Origin: Oscillospiraceae bacterium
Lineage (GTDB): Bacteria; Bacillota; Clostridia; Oscillospirales; Ruminococcaceae
Direction: 5' to 3'
Assembly (NCBI GenBank): GCA_019420135.1
Contig: JAHZHS010000063.1
Location: 1-5,426, forward strand
Length of the DNA stretch: 5,426 nucleotides
The position numbers and the translations under genes are program-made. This document shows positions 4,712 to 5,426 of the stretch, piece by piece (within the stretch, counting starts at the first letter, position 1; each line of letters starts with the position of its first letter). Below the pieces are notes generated by a model. The model was not told the origin of the DNA. It saw nothing but the letters and a program-made list of their open reading frames with translations, and ran no database searches.

Positions 4712-5426
4712 TCAGCCCTCCGCCCCCGAGGTCAGCACCTTGACCGGCGGGAAGTGGATACGGCCCCAGCCGGAGGCCCACTCGGGCATGGAGAGGTCGC
4801 CACTGGTGACCTCAAAGGCAAACTCGGTGACCGGCTTGTCCAGGCAGACCGCCTGGGCCAGGGCACCGTCGAAGATGTCGAGATAGAAGAAATACTGTCC
4901 CTCGCCCAAAAGCGACGGGTCAAACTCGAATTCGGAGACATACAGCTTTCCGGGCTGGGCGGGGCCCAGGTCCACCGGGTGGGTGATGCCCACGGGGGAG
5001 GAATCCCGGTAATGCAGATTCATCTTCATGTGCACCCCGGCAAAGGGTTCAGAGACCCGCCAGGTGATGCGGATGCGCATTTTCTCGGTGTCGGCAAAGA
5101 CGCTGGATTCCTTGTCCACAAAGTCCAGGGTCTCCAGGCGCAGACGCTTGCCCGCACTCTGGTTCATGCGGGAAACGTCGGCCAGGTCGTAGTGGACCAC
5201 GTTGACGTCGGTGGTGTCCATGTAGACGGCGATGGCCTGTTCCACGTCGCCGTCAAAGATGACCCGGCCCTTGTCCAGTACCACGCAGCGGGTGCACAGC
5301 TGGCGGATGGTGGACATGTTGTGGCTGACATAGAGGACGGTACGGCCTTCCTGACCGGCTACGTCGCTCATTTTGCCCAGGCATTTCTGCTGGAACTTCA
5401 TGTCGCCCACGGCCAGGACCTCGTCC
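4712..5426 (-). CDS. Polysaccharide ABC exporter ATPase, Wzt/TagH-type, C-terminal part (5' end outside window)
   Basis: The visible 237 codons begin in the Walker B/D-loop (DEVLAVGDMKF), so the Walker A and signature motifs lie beyond the right edge. The frame is open to the edge; the GTG at 5410 is an internal valine codon and not a start. FQQKCLGKM (11-19 of the visible part) is typical of the Wzt/TagH branch of polysaccharide exporters. The H-loop is VLYVSHNMSTIRQLC (30-44, His35), followed by VLDKGRVIFDGDVEQAIAVY, the end of the ATPase domain. From about residue 90 to 230 comes a separate beta-rich domain (LRLETLDFVD, MRIRITWRVSEPF, VSEFEFDPSLLGEGQYFFYLD) that fits the Wzt C-terminal carbohydrate-binding domain. 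In Wzt this domain recognises the finished or capped end of the chain before export through its Wzm partner, here not seen and probably upstream. It would work at the inner face of the membrane. The stop is 3 nt from the next gene. Confidence 0.9.
   Translation of the reverse strand, partial: DEVLAVGDMKFQQKCLGKMSDVAGQEGRTVLYVSHNMSTIRQLCTRCVVLDKGRVIFDGDVEQAIAVYMDTTDVNVVHYDLADVSRMNQSAGKRLRLETLDFVDKESSVFADTEKMRIRITWRVSEPFAGVHMKMNLHYRDSSPVGITHPVDLGPAQPGKLYVSEFEFDPSLLGEGQYFFYLDIFDGALAQAVCLDKPVTEFAFEVTSGDLSMPEWASGWGRIHFPPVKVLTSGAEG
4716..4721 (-). promoter_or_regulatory. Ribosome binding site of the glycosyltransferase, inside the exporter gene end
   Basis: GGAGGG on the minus strand lies 7 nt before the ATG at 4708 and within the last codons of the ATPase gene. 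This arrangement points to coupled translation of the exporter ATPase and the glycosyltransferase. Confidence 0.6.

Overview
The window is one stretch of a surface-polysaccharide locus. All seven genes that I can support lie on the minus strand, so transcription runs from right to left. The DNA is GC-rich (roughly 60% by eye) and uniform in style. The genes are tightly packed and preceded by AAAGGA or GGAGG-type ribosome binding sites. This, together with a small GC-rich membrane-protein repertoire and a Wzt/TagH-type exporter, suggests a GC-rich gut Clostridia (Oscillospiraceae-like) genome. That assignment is an inference from style and not a taxonomic marker.

Layout in transcription order: (1) 5426-4712, the C-terminal part of a polysaccharide ABC-exporter ATPase with a Wzt-type C-terminal beta domain, cut by the right edge; (2) 4708-3722, a 328-residue glycosyltransferase resembling bacterial sialyltransferase-type enzymes (GT52-like); (3) 3672-3412, an 86-residue two-helix membrane protein; a 132-bp gap with a perfect 12-bp inverted repeat; (4) 3279-2536, a KdsB-family CMP-sugar cytidylyltransferase; (5) 2487-916, a two-domain protein with an HMGL-type aldolase barrel and a C-terminal Rossmann-like domain resembling DUF115/MptE or GT42 proteins; (6) 872-348, a KdsC/YrbI-type HAD phosphatase; (7) 335-1, the start of a membrane-anchored protein cut by the left edge.

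The unusual part is the trio of cytidylyltransferase, aldolase and KdsC-type phosphatase. These are the activities expected for making and activating a 2-keto-3-deoxy acid sugar (Kdo-like or sialic-like). The carbon-carbon bond-forming enzyme here is an HMGL-family aldolase and not a PEP-dependent KdsA or NeuB synthase, and no such synthase is seen in the window. The cytidylyltransferase keeps its catalytic metal-binding acids but has changed at several positions that contact Kdo in classical KdsB. The neighbouring GT52-like transferase would be a natural user of a CMP-acid sugar, and the Wzt-type exporter a natural recogniser of a capped chain. My best reading is a non-canonical CMP-ulosonate pathway feeding an exported glycan. 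The individual families are visible in the sequence; the pathway is inference.

No RNA genes, CRISPR arrays, insertion sequences or attachment sites were seen. No gene-free stretch exceeds 132 bp.
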